From Nonomuraea sp. NEAU-A123 (lineage in GTDB: Bacteria; Actinomycetota; Actinomycetes; Streptosporangiales; Streptosporangiaceae): DNA of 64,000 nucleotides. Under the pieces are notes generated by a model. It saw nothing but the letters and a program-made list of their open reading frames with translations, ran no database searches and had not been told where the DNA came from. Within the stretch, counting starts at the first letter, position 1. Every line of letters starts with the position of its first letter. The stretch covers positions 292,865 to 356,864 of the forward strand of contig NZ_JAHFZZ010000012.1 in the NCBI RefSeq assembly GCF_018603905.1, given 5' to 3'. Made by a program: the position numbers and the translations under genes. Below are positions 31,980 to 40,643 of this stretch, in pieces.

Positions 31980-33112
31980 AGATCACCGCATTGAAGACCT
32001 ACATGCAGCGGGTCGGAGAGCGCCCGCGCCTGCTTGTGAAGATCGATACCGACGAGGGGGTGTCCGGCTGGGGCGAGGCGTACAACCACGGCCCCGACCA
32101 CGCGCTGATCCCGGTGCTGGAGTACATGTTCCAGCAGATCGAGGGCGTCGATCCGCGGCGGGTCGAGTACGTGGTGCGCAGGCTGATCCAGGAGGCCCGG
32201 TTCCCGCCGGGCGCGATCGGGCTGGCCGCGATCGCGGCCATCGACCAGGCGTTGTGGGACATCTCCGGCAAGGCCGCTGGGCTGCCGGTGTATATGCTGC
32301 TCGGCGGGCAGGTACGCGACCGCGTCCCGGTCTACTGCGGCGTCTACACCGCCCCCGACCCGCCGGCCTGCCGTGACCTGACCCAATCGCTGAACGAGCG
32401 GTACGGCTTCACCGCCTTCAAACTCAGCCCGTACCGCCGCGACCTGTACGCCGGGCGCTGGGGCAACGTCTGCCGGGAGGCGGCGGACTACTTCGCCGAG
32501 ATCCGCTCGACCAGTCCGCCCGAGTGGGAGTTCGCCTTCGAGGGGCACGCCCGGATCTTCGAGCCGCGCCAGGCGATCCAGCTCGGGAACGCGCTGGCCC
32601 CCTACGACCCGCTGTGGTTCGAGGAGCCCATCCGGCCGGAGTACATCCCCGCCTGGGGTCACTTGCGCTCCCAGCTCGACGTGCCGCTGGCCACCGGCGA
32701 GTCGCTGTTCCTGCCGCAGGACTTCCTCGCCCTGCTGACGGCGGGCGGCGCCGACATCGTCCAGCCGGACATCTGCGTGGTCGGCGGCCTCGCGCAGATG
32801 CGCAGGATCGCGGCCATCGCCGAGGCGCATTTCGTGAGCGTGGCCCCGCACAACCCGATGGGCCCGCTGGCGACCGCGGTGAACGTGCACTTCGCCGCCA
32901 CGCATCACGGGCTCAAGATGCTGGAGTACAAACCCGACGAGACGACCTGGTGCCCGGACCCGTACCTGCCCGTGGACGGGTACCTGGAACTGCGCCCGGA
33001 TCGGCCCGGCTGGGGAGTGGAGATCGACGAGTCAGCGCTGAAGGCGGATGACTACGTCCATTGGGGGCGCGTCCTGCCCATCCGCCCCGACGGCTCGACC
33101 GGCTACGTGTGA
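31976..33112 (+). CDS. Enolase-superfamily acid-sugar dehydratase
   Basis: 378 residues, mandelate racemase/muconate-lactonising family. A lid domain (ITALKTYMQRVG) precedes a barrel with AFKLSP, metal ligands in AFEGHARI, FEEPIRP and TGESLF, and a catalytic His in VAPHNPMGP. The layout is closest to the galactonate/gluconate dehydratase subgroup, but the first metal ligand is Glu rather than the usual Asp. It would dehydrate an aldonic acid to a 2-keto-3-deoxy product for the neighbouring lyase. The substrate is inferred only as a sugar acid. Confidence 0.86.
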   Translation: MKITALKTYMQRVGERPRLLVKIDTDEGVSGWGEAYNHGPDHALIPVLEYMFQQIEGVDPRRVEYVVRRLIQEARFPPGAIGLAAIAAIDQALWDISGKAAGLPVYMLLGGQVRDRVPVYCGVYTAPDPPACRDLTQSLNERYGFTAFKLSPYRRDLYAGRWGNVCREAADYFAEIRSTSPPEWEFAFEGHARIFEPRQAIQLGNALAPYDPLWFEEPIRPEYIPAWGHLRSQLDVPLATGESLFLPQDFLALLTAGGADIVQPDICVVGGLAQMRRIAAIAEAHFVSVAPHNPMGPLATAVNVHFAATHHGLKMLEYKPDETTWCPDPYLPVDGYLELRPDRPGWGVEIDESALKADDYVHWGRVLPIRPDGSTGYV

Positions 33113-33118
33113 CCGGCA

Positions 33119-33153
33119 GCCCGCCGTCGTGGAAGTGGATCACGACGGCGGGC
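33119..33153 (+). terminator. Hairpin ending the sugar-acid operon
   Basis: A perfect 13-bp stem (GCCCGCCGTCGTG / CACGACGGCGGGC) with a 9-base loop, seven bases past the dehydratase stop and just before the convergent ABC1-kinase stop. No U-tract. Confidence 0.7.
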
Positions 33154-33164
33154 CCGCGCCCAGC

Positions 33165-34514
33165 TCAGCTGACCGGCAGAGCCTCGTCCTCGGGGTCGTC
33201 GGCGAAGCCCGGAACCCAGCGGATCGCCTCGTCGCGAAAGCGGGCCGTGGTGCCCAGCTGGCAGAGGACGCCGACCCCCGCCGCATGGACGCGGTGGATG
33301 AGCACGTATGAGACCGGCAGGTTGAGCTGGCGGACCACGTTCGTGGGGCGGAGGTCGGTGACGCTGGCCGCCTGGGCCTGGAACCATTCGCGGCTGAAGG
33401 TGAACTCCTCGACCGCCGTCGGCTCGACGTAGGGGGAGAGGAACGAGCGCAGGGCGTCGCCGTCCACCTCGATGTCGGGGCGGATGAAGCCCTCGGCGCG
33501 CAGGCCCGCGACCACGCTGTCCATGTCGCCCTGGTTGAAGATGCGGGTCAGCTGGCCGAAGGACCTGGGATAGCCGTCAGGCAGGCGGTTGACGGCGCCG
33601 AAGTCGAGGACGCCCAGCTTGCCGTTGTCGAGCATGCGGAAGTTGCCGGGGTGCGGGTCGGCGTGGAGCATGCCGACCCGGGCCGGTGAGCAGAACAGGA
33701 AGCGGACGAAGAGCAGGCCCGCGTGGTCGCGCTGCTCCTTGGTGCCGTCGGTGATGACGCGGGACAGGGGAGTGCCGTCCATCCATTCCGTGACCAGCAC
33801 CATCTCGTTGGCGGCGACCACGTCGGGGACGTGGAAGTCGGGGTCGTCCTTGAAACCGAGCGCGAAGGCGTGCTGGGCCTCGGCCTCGCGCAGGTAGTCG
33901 AGCTCCTCGGCGATGCGCTCACGGAGCTCGGCCAGCACCGCCTTGATGTCGAGGCCGGGCAGCACCACACCGAAGAGCTTGCCCAGCCGCGCCAACTGGG
34001 TGAAGTCACCGAGCAGGGCCTTGCCCGCACCCGGGTATTGGATCTTCACCGCCACGTCGCGGCCGTCGTGCCAGACCGCTCTGTGCACCTGTCCGATCGA
34101 GGCGGCGGCGGTCGGCCGGTCGTCGAACGACTCGAAGTAGTCTCGCCAGCCGTCACCGAGCTGCTCGGTGAGCACCTTGTGGACCGTGGCGACCGGCAGC
34201 GGCGGGGCTGATTCCTGCAGCTTGGTGAGCGTGGCGCGATAGGGCCCGACGATCTCCTGAGGCAGGGCCGCCTCGAAGATGGACAGCGCCTGCCCGACCT
34301 TCATCGCGCCGCCCTTGAGCTCCCCGAGGACCTTGAAGATCTGCTCGGCGGTGCGCTGCTGGATCTCCTGGGCGACGATCTCGGCGGGCTTGCCGCCGAT
34401 CCGCTTGCCGAGCCCCAGGGCGGCACGGCCGGCGAAGCCGAGTGGAAGGGTGGCAAGCTTGGCGGAACGCGTAACGGCGCGGCGCGGCAGATCGCTCACA
34501 CTGATGCGCGGCAT
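33165..34514 (-). CDS. ABC1/UbiB-family atypical kinase
   Basis: 449 residues. The defining KxGQ motif is in KGGAMKVGQALS, the Ala-rich loop in AAASIGQVH, the ATP lysine in VAVKIQYPG, then the catalytic region MLHADPHPGNF and LDFGAVNR. ABC1 kinases support lipid or quinone metabolism and many are ATPases rather than protein kinases. In M. tuberculosis the equivalent gene, Rv3197, lies next to whiB7, so the neighbourhood is conserved although 12 kb of accessory genes now separate them here. Confidence 0.9.
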   Translation of the reverse strand: MPRISVSDLPRRAVTRSAKLATLPLGFAGRAALGLGKRIGGKPAEIVAQEIQQRTAEQIFKVLGELKGGAMKVGQALSIFEAALPQEIVGPYRATLTKLQESAPPLPVATVHKVLTEQLGDGWRDYFESFDDRPTAAASIGQVHRAVWHDGRDVAVKIQYPGAGKALLGDFTQLARLGKLFGVVLPGLDIKAVLAELRERIAEELDYLREAEAQHAFALGFKDDPDFHVPDVVAANEMVLVTEWMDGTPLSRVITDGTKEQRDHAGLLFVRFLFCSPARVGMLHADPHPGNFRMLDNGKLGVLDFGAVNRLPDGYPRSFGQLTRIFNQGDMDSVVAGLRAEGFIRPDIEVDGDALRSFLSPYVEPTAVEEFTFSREWFQAQAASVTDLRPTNVVRQLNLPVSYVLIHRVHAAGVGVLCQLGTTARFRDEAIRWVPGFADDPEDEALPVS

Positions 34515-34562
34515 CCTGGCTGAGACACCGCTTCCCCCCTTCGAGGTTCCCCGGACCCATCG

Positions 34563-35702
34563 TCAGCCCATTGCTGGTGACTGACATGACCATTCTGGGC
34601 GATAGGGATGGTTTCGCATACAACGACATTGTGGTTGCTGTATCCATGACCTGGTTTTCCATCGCCAATCAGGCATGATGTCCAATGTGCCGTTGGTCAC
34701 AACGGGGTCGCGTCCGTCGATGTGAGCGAGCGCGTGACCCGTGGCCGAGGCCGCCACCAGCGTGGCCATGGTTGTGTCGCAGGCGATCTCGCCGGGCGGA
34801 TAGCCGCCCAGCCGCGCGGTGACGATGGGCCACGCGGGGTCGGCATCGCGCCGGGCCAGGTCGAGGCAGTGCAGGCAGGCGGTCTCGCCCGGAAGGACGA
34901 GCGGCCCCACGCAACCGTGTCCCTCGAAGGCGGCCACGAGCAGGTGGGGGATGCCGAGAGCGGTCAACTCGTTGACCAGCACGCCGTCCAGCGGGGCGAC
35001 CGGTGCCAGGACCACCAGATCGGGACGGTCGTAGCCATCGCCCAGGTAAGGGCCACCGGCCTGCGCGTTCGTCGCCGGCATCGAGGGCGTCCCGGGAATC
35101 TCGGAGTCGCCGGCCGGAGCCACCGTGTCCGGGGGCAGCGGGCCGCCGGAGGTGAGGCGTCGGGCGAGCGCCGCCGCCCCGTCCTGGCGGCTCATCCCCA
35201 GCTCCGACCACGTCAGCCCGCCAGGCGCGAGGTCGCACGGCCGTACCGGACCTTCGTCGAAGACCCGGATCGCCCCGATCCCGGATGCCGCCAGCAGCCC
35301 CACCACCTGCGCTCCCACCCGCCCGGCCCCGTAGACCCGCACCCGCGCCCGCCGCCGCCGCGCGAACACCGCCGCCCCGTCACCGGCCAGATCGAGGACA
35401 TCCAGATCGGGAGCCAGACGATCACGCTCACCGAGCGAAAGCCGAACGGGCGGGACCGCCGCGTCGTCCAGCACCCCCTGCGCGGCGAGCCGATCCAGCA
35501 GCGCCCGGCAGGCCGCCTCGCCCAGTCCCGAGGCGGCGCCGTCACGCAGAACCTGCCCCAGATCGCGGGTGCCGTCGAGCTCCGCCACCCACTGGTGCTC
35601 CGAGCCCGTCACCAGGACGGAACGCAGGGGATGCGCCCCCAGTTGCAAGGTCTGCTCGTCACGGACGATCCGCCGGAGCGCGGGTTTCACACGTGGCCTC
35701 AT
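34563..35702 (-). CDS. ThiF-like / TOMM cyclodehydratase-like adenylyltransferase-fold protein
   Basis: About 379 residues. A Rossmann core VYGAGRVGAQVVGLL with the acid VFDEGPV indicates an E1/ThiF-type nucleotide-binding domain. A likely zinc site uses the pair in ACLHCLDL and the pair in QCRCMR. The N-terminal ~100 residues resemble a peptide-binding wing. No full adenylation machinery or partner peptide is evident, so activity is uncertain. The ATG at 35702 and GTG 35720 are alternative starts. A decayed copy of its central part lies at 26890-27160. Confidence 0.78.
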   Translation of the reverse strand: MRPRVKPALRRIVRDEQTLQLGAHPLRSVLVTGSEHQWVAELDGTRDLGQVLRDGAASGLGEAACRALLDRLAAQGVLDDAAVPPVRLSLGERDRLAPDLDVLDLAGDGAAVFARRRRARVRVYGAGRVGAQVVGLLAASGIGAIRVFDEGPVRPCDLAPGGLTWSELGMSRQDGAAALARRLTSGGPLPPDTVAPAGDSEIPGTPSMPATNAQAGGPYLGDGYDRPDLVVLAPVAPLDGVLVNELTALGIPHLLVAAFEGHGCVGPLVLPGETACLHCLDLARRDADPAWPIVTARLGGYPPGEIACDTTMATLVAASATGHALAHIDGRDPVVTNGTLDIMPDWRWKTRSWIQQPQCRCMRNHPYRPEWSCQSPAMG

Positions 35703-35787
35703 GGCGCGCAAGACTGCCACCCCGATCCAAGATCCCGAGTGCCTTACGAGCCGCCTGTGGATAACTCTCCGCCGTTACGCTCCCTCC

Positions 35788-36567
35788 ATGAACGAACTCC
35801 TGGTGGACCGCAGAGACGACGGGACCGTACTGATCACCCTCAACCGCCCCGACAGGCGCAACGCCATGACGGACGGCATGACCGGCGAGTGGCGCGAGAC
35901 CATGGCCGCCCTGGCCACCGACACCGGCATCCGCTGCGTGATCGTCACGGGCGCCGGCACCGCGTTCTCCTCCGGCGGCGACCTGTCCTGGCTGGGCGAA
36001 CGCGGCGCGGAGACCGTGCCGAAGCTGCGCGACCGGATGCTCGCCTTCTACCGCACCTGGCTGGCCATCACCGAGTTGGAGGTGCCGACCATCGCCGCCG
36101 TCAACGGCCCGGCGGTGGGGGCGGGCCTGTGCGTGGCGCTGGCCTGCGATCTCGTGTACGTCGCCGACGACGCCAAGCTGCTGGTCCCGTTCACGAAGCT
36201 CGGTCTGCATCCCGGGATGGCGGCCACGTACCTGCTGCCGAAGCGGGCGGGCGCCCTCGGCAGGGAGATGCTGCTGACCGGCCGCACGGTCACGGGACAG
36301 GAAGCCGCGGTTAAAGGTCTGGTAAATCAATCTTTCCCGAAACATGACCTTATGGCGGAAGTAGAGGCCCTCGCCCAGGCCATCGCGCAGAACGCCCCGA
36401 TTGCCACAAGACTCACCAAGGTCGCCCTGAACCAGGACCATCCACACCTGGAAGCCGCACTGCGCTGGGAGTCCCTCGCCCAGCCGGTGACCATGGCATC
36501 CGCCGACATGATCGAGGGGCTGGTCGCGCATCGGGAAAGGCGCATGCCCAAATTCACCGGGTCTTAA
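35788..36567 (+). CDS. Enoyl-CoA hydratase/isomerase family protein
   Basis: 259 residues, crotonase fold. NRPDRRNAMTDGM, the oxyanion-hole segment TAFSSGGDLSW and VNGPAVGAGLCVALACD are present, followed by FTKLGLHPGMAATYLL. One usual catalytic glutamate position appears to be His/Pro (LGLHPGM), so it may be an isomerase or another crotonase rather than a classical hydratase. The ATG at 35788 gives the normal family length. It is divergent from the ThiF-like gene. Confidence 0.87.
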   Translation: MNELLVDRRDDGTVLITLNRPDRRNAMTDGMTGEWRETMAALATDTGIRCVIVTGAGTAFSSGGDLSWLGERGAETVPKLRDRMLAFYRTWLAITELEVPTIAAVNGPAVGAGLCVALACDLVYVADDAKLLVPFTKLGLHPGMAATYLLPKRAGALGREMLLTGRTVTGQEAAVKGLVNQSFPKHDLMAEVEALAQAIAQNAPIATRLTKVALNQDHPHLEAALRWESLAQPVTMASADMIEGLVAHRERRMPKFTGS

Positions 36568-36635
36568 TCATCTGACCAGCAGAAACAACGACTCCCCCTC
36601 TGTGGAATTTCGCCAGTCTCGGCTACCGTGCATAT

Positions 36636-37151
36636 GTGCCCCCCGAGACAGTCGAGGTCCGTCGCAGTTCTCGTCGCCGGCGTACGGTCTCCGCCTACCG
36701 CGACGGCGACAAGACGATCGTGCTCCTGCCTGCCTGGCTGAGCGGCGAAGACGCTGATGAATGGGTGAGCCGGATGCTCGATCGGCTCGCGGCCAAGGAG
36801 AGCCGGCGAAGACCGACCGACGAAGCCCTCCTGGAGCGAGCCAAGGAGTTGTCGGCGAAGTATCTCAACGGCAGGGCCATGCCGGACAGCGTGCGCTGGG
36901 TGGACAATCAGCAGCATCGATGGGGATCATGCACCCCGGAGAACGGCACGATCCGGATCTCGACCCGCCTCAAGGGTCTCCCTGAGTGGGTCATCAACTA
37001 CGTGATCATCCACGAGCTCGTACATCTGCTCGTTCCCAGCCACGGCGCCAGGTTCTGGGCGCTGGTCGAACAGTATCCCAAAGCAGAACGGGCGCGCGGG
37101 TTCCTCGAAGGATTCTCCGCCGCCGCCCATACGGCACCGGAGGAGTGTTGA
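36636..37151 (+). CDS. YgjP/DUF45-type zinc metallopeptidase
   Basis: 171 residues with the zincin motif IIHELVHLLVPSHGARFW, in which HExxH is followed by a third His about eight residues later, as in the M48-related YgjP family. RWGSC (residues ~93-97) is also characteristic of this family. The start is GTG 36636. It is cytosolic with no signal peptide. It overlaps the following gene by 7 bases, so the two are probably coupled. Function in this family is not settled. Confidence 0.85.
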   Translation: MPPETVEVRRSSRRRRTVSAYRDGDKTIVLLPAWLSGEDADEWVSRMLDRLAAKESRRRPTDEALLERAKELSAKYLNGRAMPDSVRWVDNQQHRWGSCTPENGTIRISTRLKGLPEWVINYVIIHELVHLLVPSHGARFWALVEQYPKAERARGFLEGFSAAAHTAPEEC

Positions 37152-37732
37152 CGCGCATCGCCGCGGTTCTCGTACGGCAGAGCATGGCGCAGGCGGCCCC
37201 CGAGGGCGTGGACCCGGACGAGTTCCTGGAGGCCATGGCCGAGGACACCTACGAGATGGTCGCCGGCCTCGAACTCGTCACGCCCGTCCTGGTCACCAGC
37301 GTCCCCGGCCTCGACGAGATCGTCTGGCCCGGCACCGAAGTGATCATGATCGACGAGGATGAGCCGCTCAAGGCCGTCATGGGCCGGTTCGCCGGCGACC
37401 AGGCCGTGGTGATCGGCGCCGACGCGCCCGACCTGCCGCCCCTGCTGGTCGGCAAGCTCTTCCGCGAGCTCGGCCGGGCCCAGATCACGCTCTGTCCAGC
37501 CGAGGACGGCGGAGCCGTGGCCCTGGCCTGCGGCCTGCCCATGCCCGGATGGGCCGGTCCCGATCTCGACGACCCCGACCCGGTGACGACCCTGCGCGCC
37601 CAGGCGCCCGGTCGCCGCATGGTGGCCACCGGCCCCGGCTGGCACCGCCTGCGCACCCCCGAAGACGTCACCCGCCTCGACCCCGGGCTGGAGGGCTGGG
37701 ACAACCTCAGGGCCCTGCTCAAGGCACGCTGA
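37145..37732 (+). CDS. DUF2064-like GT-A-fold protein
   Basis: 195 residues. The segment AVVIGADAPDLPPLLVGKLFREL matches the conserved D-P-D-L core of DUF2064 (rSAM/selenodomain-associated transferase 1-like) proteins, which have a nucleotidyl/glycosyltransferase A fold. Also present is ITLCPAEDGGAVALACG. No selenium or radical-SAM gene is nearby, so the activity is open. GTG 37145 (GGAGGAG just before) or TTG 37148 is the start. It ends overlapping the convergent EEP gene by 14 bases. Confidence 0.7.
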   Translation: MLTRIAAVLVRQSMAQAAPEGVDPDEFLEAMAEDTYEMVAGLELVTPVLVTSVPGLDEIVWPGTEVIMIDEDEPLKAVMGRFAGDQAVVIGADAPDLPPLLVGKLFRELGRAQITLCPAEDGGAVALACGLPMPGWAGPDLDDPDPVTTLRAQAPGRRMVATGPGWHRLRTPEDVTRLDPGLEGWDNLRALLKAR

Positions 37733-38714
37733 GCTCCGCGAACACCGCCCGATGGTCGGTGTCGGGCACGGTGTGCACGCTGACCTCCTTCACGCCCACC
37801 CGCTGGTCCACCAGCACATGGTCGATCGTGATGATCGGCGGCACCCGCTTGTTGGCCGGCCAGGTCGGGATGAGCCCGGCCCCGACCTGATCGGCGGCGT
37901 CCTTGTAGCCGCGCGACAGCAACCGGCGCATGGGCGTGTGGTCGAGCGTGGCGTTGAAGTCGCCCGCCAGGATCCGCACCGTGTCACCCGAAGCGGCGGG
38001 GAGGTCGTCCAGGGCCTCGACCCAGTTCGTCACCTGGGGACCGAGCGGCGGAAAGGGATGCACGTCCACGAACTCGACCGGCTTGCCACCGGGCAGCGAG
38101 ACCATCGCCGCGGGCATGTTGTGCCCGATCGGCGGTATCAGGTGGTAGATCGGCTTGAGCGGATGCTTGGAGTAGAGCCCGCTGCCGCTCGCGGACCACT
38201 CATCCTGCAGCACCCGGTGCGGCATCAGACTGGACAGCCCGGCCGCGTCGAGCGCCTCGACGCCCGAGGGCGTGAGCTCCTGAGTGCTCAGCACGTCCGG
38301 GTCGAACCGGCGCACCAGGCCGATGATCGTCTCCGGGTCGGCCCTGCCGAACAGCATGTTGATGGTGAGCACCCGGAACGGCCGGCCCGCCGTGGCGTCC
38401 GCCGTACCCAGAGCCCGGGGGAGGACGACGAAGCCGAAAGCGGCCGTCGTGAGCAGCGCCACCGCGGCCGCGGCGCGCTTGCGGGTGAGCGCGGCGATCA
38501 TCAGGGGGACCACCGAGCCCGCGGCGGCGTACGGCGTGGCGGTCATGAGCTGGGTGGCCAGCGAGCCGCGTTCGAGCCCCGCCACTCTGGTCGCCGCCCA
38601 GGCCGCGAACGGCGTCACGGCCAGCCAGGTCAGCGTGGTGCCGGGGAATTTGCGCCGTTTCCGAGGGGGCGTAACGATCGTGCCGCCGACCGAGTTTTCG
38701 GCTGAGGTGTGCAC
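37719..38714 (-). CDS. Membrane-anchored endonuclease/exonuclease/phosphatase-family protein
   Basis: 331 residues. The first ~110 contain three hydrophobic segments (TLTWLAVTPFAAWAA, YAAAGSVVPLMIAAL, VALLTTAAFGFVVLP). The rest is an EEP domain: LTINMLFG, STQELTPSG, SGLYSKHP, VDVHPFPP, LAGDFNATLDH and IDHVLVD with the final TDHRAV. Catalytic Asp and His residues of the DNase I-like fold are conserved. It is probably an extracytoplasmic phosphodiesterase. GTG 38714 has AAGGGGG upstream. The substrate (lipid, nucleic acid or sugar phosphate) is unknown. Confidence 0.85.
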   Translation of the reverse strand: MHTSAENSVGGTIVTPPRKRRKFPGTTLTWLAVTPFAAWAATRVAGLERGSLATQLMTATPYAAAGSVVPLMIAALTRKRAAAAVALLTTAAFGFVVLPRALGTADATAGRPFRVLTINMLFGRADPETIIGLVRRFDPDVLSTQELTPSGVEALDAAGLSSLMPHRVLQDEWSASGSGLYSKHPLKPIYHLIPPIGHNMPAAMVSLPGGKPVEFVDVHPFPPLGPQVTNWVEALDDLPAASGDTVRILAGDFNATLDHTPMRRLLSRGYKDAADQVGAGLIPTWPANKRVPPIITIDHVLVDQRVGVKEVSVHTVPDTDHRAVFAELSVP

Positions 38715-38750
38715 ATTGCCCCCTTGGAACGGTACAAGCCCAGGCGGACT

Positions 38751-39311
38751 CTAACCGAGCGCGCGGGTATTTGCCGTAAGCGCCACGCGGCCACGTGCCG
38801 CCAACCGGCGGGTCGCCTCATCGGAGAGCTCCGGGATCTCGTCGAGCGGGAACCAGCGCAGGTCGAGAGACTCCTCGCTGATCACCGCCTCGGCGTCCGC
38901 GGGCGCCACGGCCGCGTACTCCACGTCGAGATGCCAGCTGTGCGGGGGGTGGCACCAGACCTGGTGCTTGTCGACGGCCAGCGGGCCGGGCAACAGCTCC
39001 AGGTTGGAAATGCCCGACTCCTCCACCGCCTCGCGCAACGCGGCAGCCGCAAGGGAGGTGTCGGAGATTTCGCAGTGACCACCCATCGGCAGCCACATGC
39101 CAGCCTTGGGGTGCAGCGTCAGCAATACCCGCGCGCCGTCGTGCGACAGCACCGCGGTCGTCGCGGTGAGATGCCCCGGCACGCACTCGCGCAGCATCGC
39201 GTCGTCGTGCGTGCGCAGGTGATCGAGGAACTCGGCGCGCAGTGACTCCTCGCCGGGCGTGGGCGCGGCCCAGCCGGAGAGCACGGCCACCGCGTCGTGG
39301 CGCAGGCTCAA
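38751..39311 (-). CDS. NUDIX hydrolase
   Basis: 186 residues. The NUDIX box is recognisable as GGHCEISDTSLAAAALREAVEESG, with REAVEES giving the REUXEE core. N-terminal HLTATTAVLSHDGARVLLTLH is the typical first strand pair. The likely start is TTG 39311, overlapping the stop of the upstream DUF2342 gene (TTGA). It cleaves an unknown nucleoside-diphosphate derivative. Confidence 0.84.
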   Translation of the reverse strand: MSLRHDAVAVLSGWAAPTPGEESLRAEFLDHLRTHDDAMLRECVPGHLTATTAVLSHDGARVLLTLHPKAGMWLPMGGHCEISDTSLAAAALREAVEESGISNLELLPGPLAVDKHQVWCHPPHSWHLDVEYAAVAPADAEAVISEESLDLRWFPLDEIPELSDEATRRLAARGRVALTANTRALG

Positions 39312-40561
39312 CTCTGATCGTCCTCGTCGGGCTTGGCGTCCAACTGGGAGATGTCCCAGGCGGCCTCGCCGCGGACGAACGCGTCGGGGTCGTCGAGGTC
39401 GTCGGCCTGCGGCAGCAGGTCGGGGTGGCCCCACAGCGCGTCGCGCCCGTCGATGCCGCGCTCCTCCTTCAGCGCCCGCCACAGCGTCGCCGCCTCGCGC
39501 AGCCGCCTGGGCCGCAGCTCCAGCCCGACGAGCGTGCCGAAGGTCAACTCGGCCGGGCCCCCGGTCGCGCGGCGCCGGCGTACGGTCTCGGCCAGGGCGA
39601 CGGCCGAGGGCAGCTTGCCGTCCGCGGCGTCGTCCACCACGGTGGCCACCCAGCCCTCGACCAGGGCGAGCATGGTCTCCAGGCGGGCCAGCGCGGCCTT
39701 CTGCCGCTCGGTCTCCTCGGGCTTGAGCAGCGCGCCGCCGCTCAACGCCTCCTGGATGGCCTCGGGGTTGTTGATGTCGAGCCCGCGGATCTGCTCTTCG
39801 AGCGCCGAGGTGTCGACCGTGATGCCCCTGGCGTACTCCTCGACGGCGCCGAGCAGGTTGGCGCGCAGCCACGGCACGTGCTGGAACAACCGGTGGTGCG
39901 CGGCCTCGCGCAGCGCCAGATAAAGCCTGATCTCGTCGGCGGGATGCTCCAGGCCCTCGCTGAACGACGCGATGCCGCCGGGCAGCAGCGCGGCGGTGTC
40001 GGACAGCGGCAGGCCGATGTCGGTGGTGCCGATCACCTCGCGGGCGAGCGAGCCGAGGGCCTGGCCGATCTGCTGGCCGACCATCATGCCGCCCATCTGC
40101 TTGAGCATGCCCATCAGCGGCCCGGCCATCTGCTGGGCCTCCGGAGGCAGGCCCGCGCCGCCGAGCGCGCCGCCCATGGTCTCGACCATGCGTGCGGCGA
40201 TCGGCTCGCAGAGCGTGCGCCACACGGGCACGGTGTTCTCGATCCACTCGGACCGGCTCCACGCCTGCGGGTTGGACACACCGCTGGGCAGTGTCGTCGC
40301 CTCGTTCAGCCACAGGTCGGCCAGGCGCAGCGCCTCCACGATCTGGCGGCGCTCGCCTTCCATGACGCTCGGATCGCTCTCGGCGACCACGGCGTGGCGG
40401 GCGATGTTCTTGGCCATGTCCCAGTTGACAGGGCCGGAGCCCTGGGGCGCCGACAGCATGTCGGCGAACTGGCGCATCGCCTGAGCCATCTGCTCAGGGT
40501 TGCCGAACATGGCGAACGGGTTCTCGTTGGGGTCGTTTTCGCGACCTGGCAGGTCAGTCAC
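39308..40561 (-). CDS. DUF2342 (zincin-like) protein, Rv3195 homologue
   Basis: 417 residues with the hallmark helices of DUF2342 (RHAVVAESDPSVMEGERRQI, PLMGMLKQMGGMMVGQQIGQ, LVEGWVATVVDDA) and a C-terminal acidic tail. Relatives are annotated as zinc-dependent metalloproteases, but a canonical HExxH is not visible, and EGW stands where a zinc-binding EGH would be expected in related F420-associated proteins. GTG 40561 begins it. It is divergent from the SDR gene. The position relative to the Lon-like and UPF0182 genes matches M. tuberculosis. Confidence 0.8.
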   Translation of the reverse strand: MTDLPGRENDPNENPFAMFGNPEQMAQAMRQFADMLSAPQGSGPVNWDMAKNIARHAVVAESDPSVMEGERRQIVEALRLADLWLNEATTLPSGVSNPQAWSRSEWIENTVPVWRTLCEPIAARMVETMGGALGGAGLPPEAQQMAGPLMGMLKQMGGMMVGQQIGQALGSLAREVIGTTDIGLPLSDTAALLPGGIASFSEGLEHPADEIRLYLALREAAHHRLFQHVPWLRANLLGAVEEYARGITVDTSALEEQIRGLDINNPEAIQEALSGGALLKPEETERQKAALARLETMLALVEGWVATVVDDAADGKLPSAVALAETVRRRRATGGPAELTFGTLVGLELRPRRLREAATLWRALKEERGIDGRDALWGHPDLLPQADDLDDPDAFVRGEAAWDISQLDAKPDEDDQS

Positions 40562-40643
40562 CGCTCTACCTCGTGCAGGATGGAGGAGTCCACATCCGCC
40601 ACGTTAGTCGTCCTACGGCGGATCAGTGCAAAGTGAGGACCTG

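Noticed and set aside
39308..40313. An antisense-like extension of the NUDIX frame through the DUF2342 gene
   Set aside because: The extension is Arg/Ala/Gly-rich shadow sequence. The NUDIX protein starts at the coupled TTG 39311 next to the DUF2342 stop.
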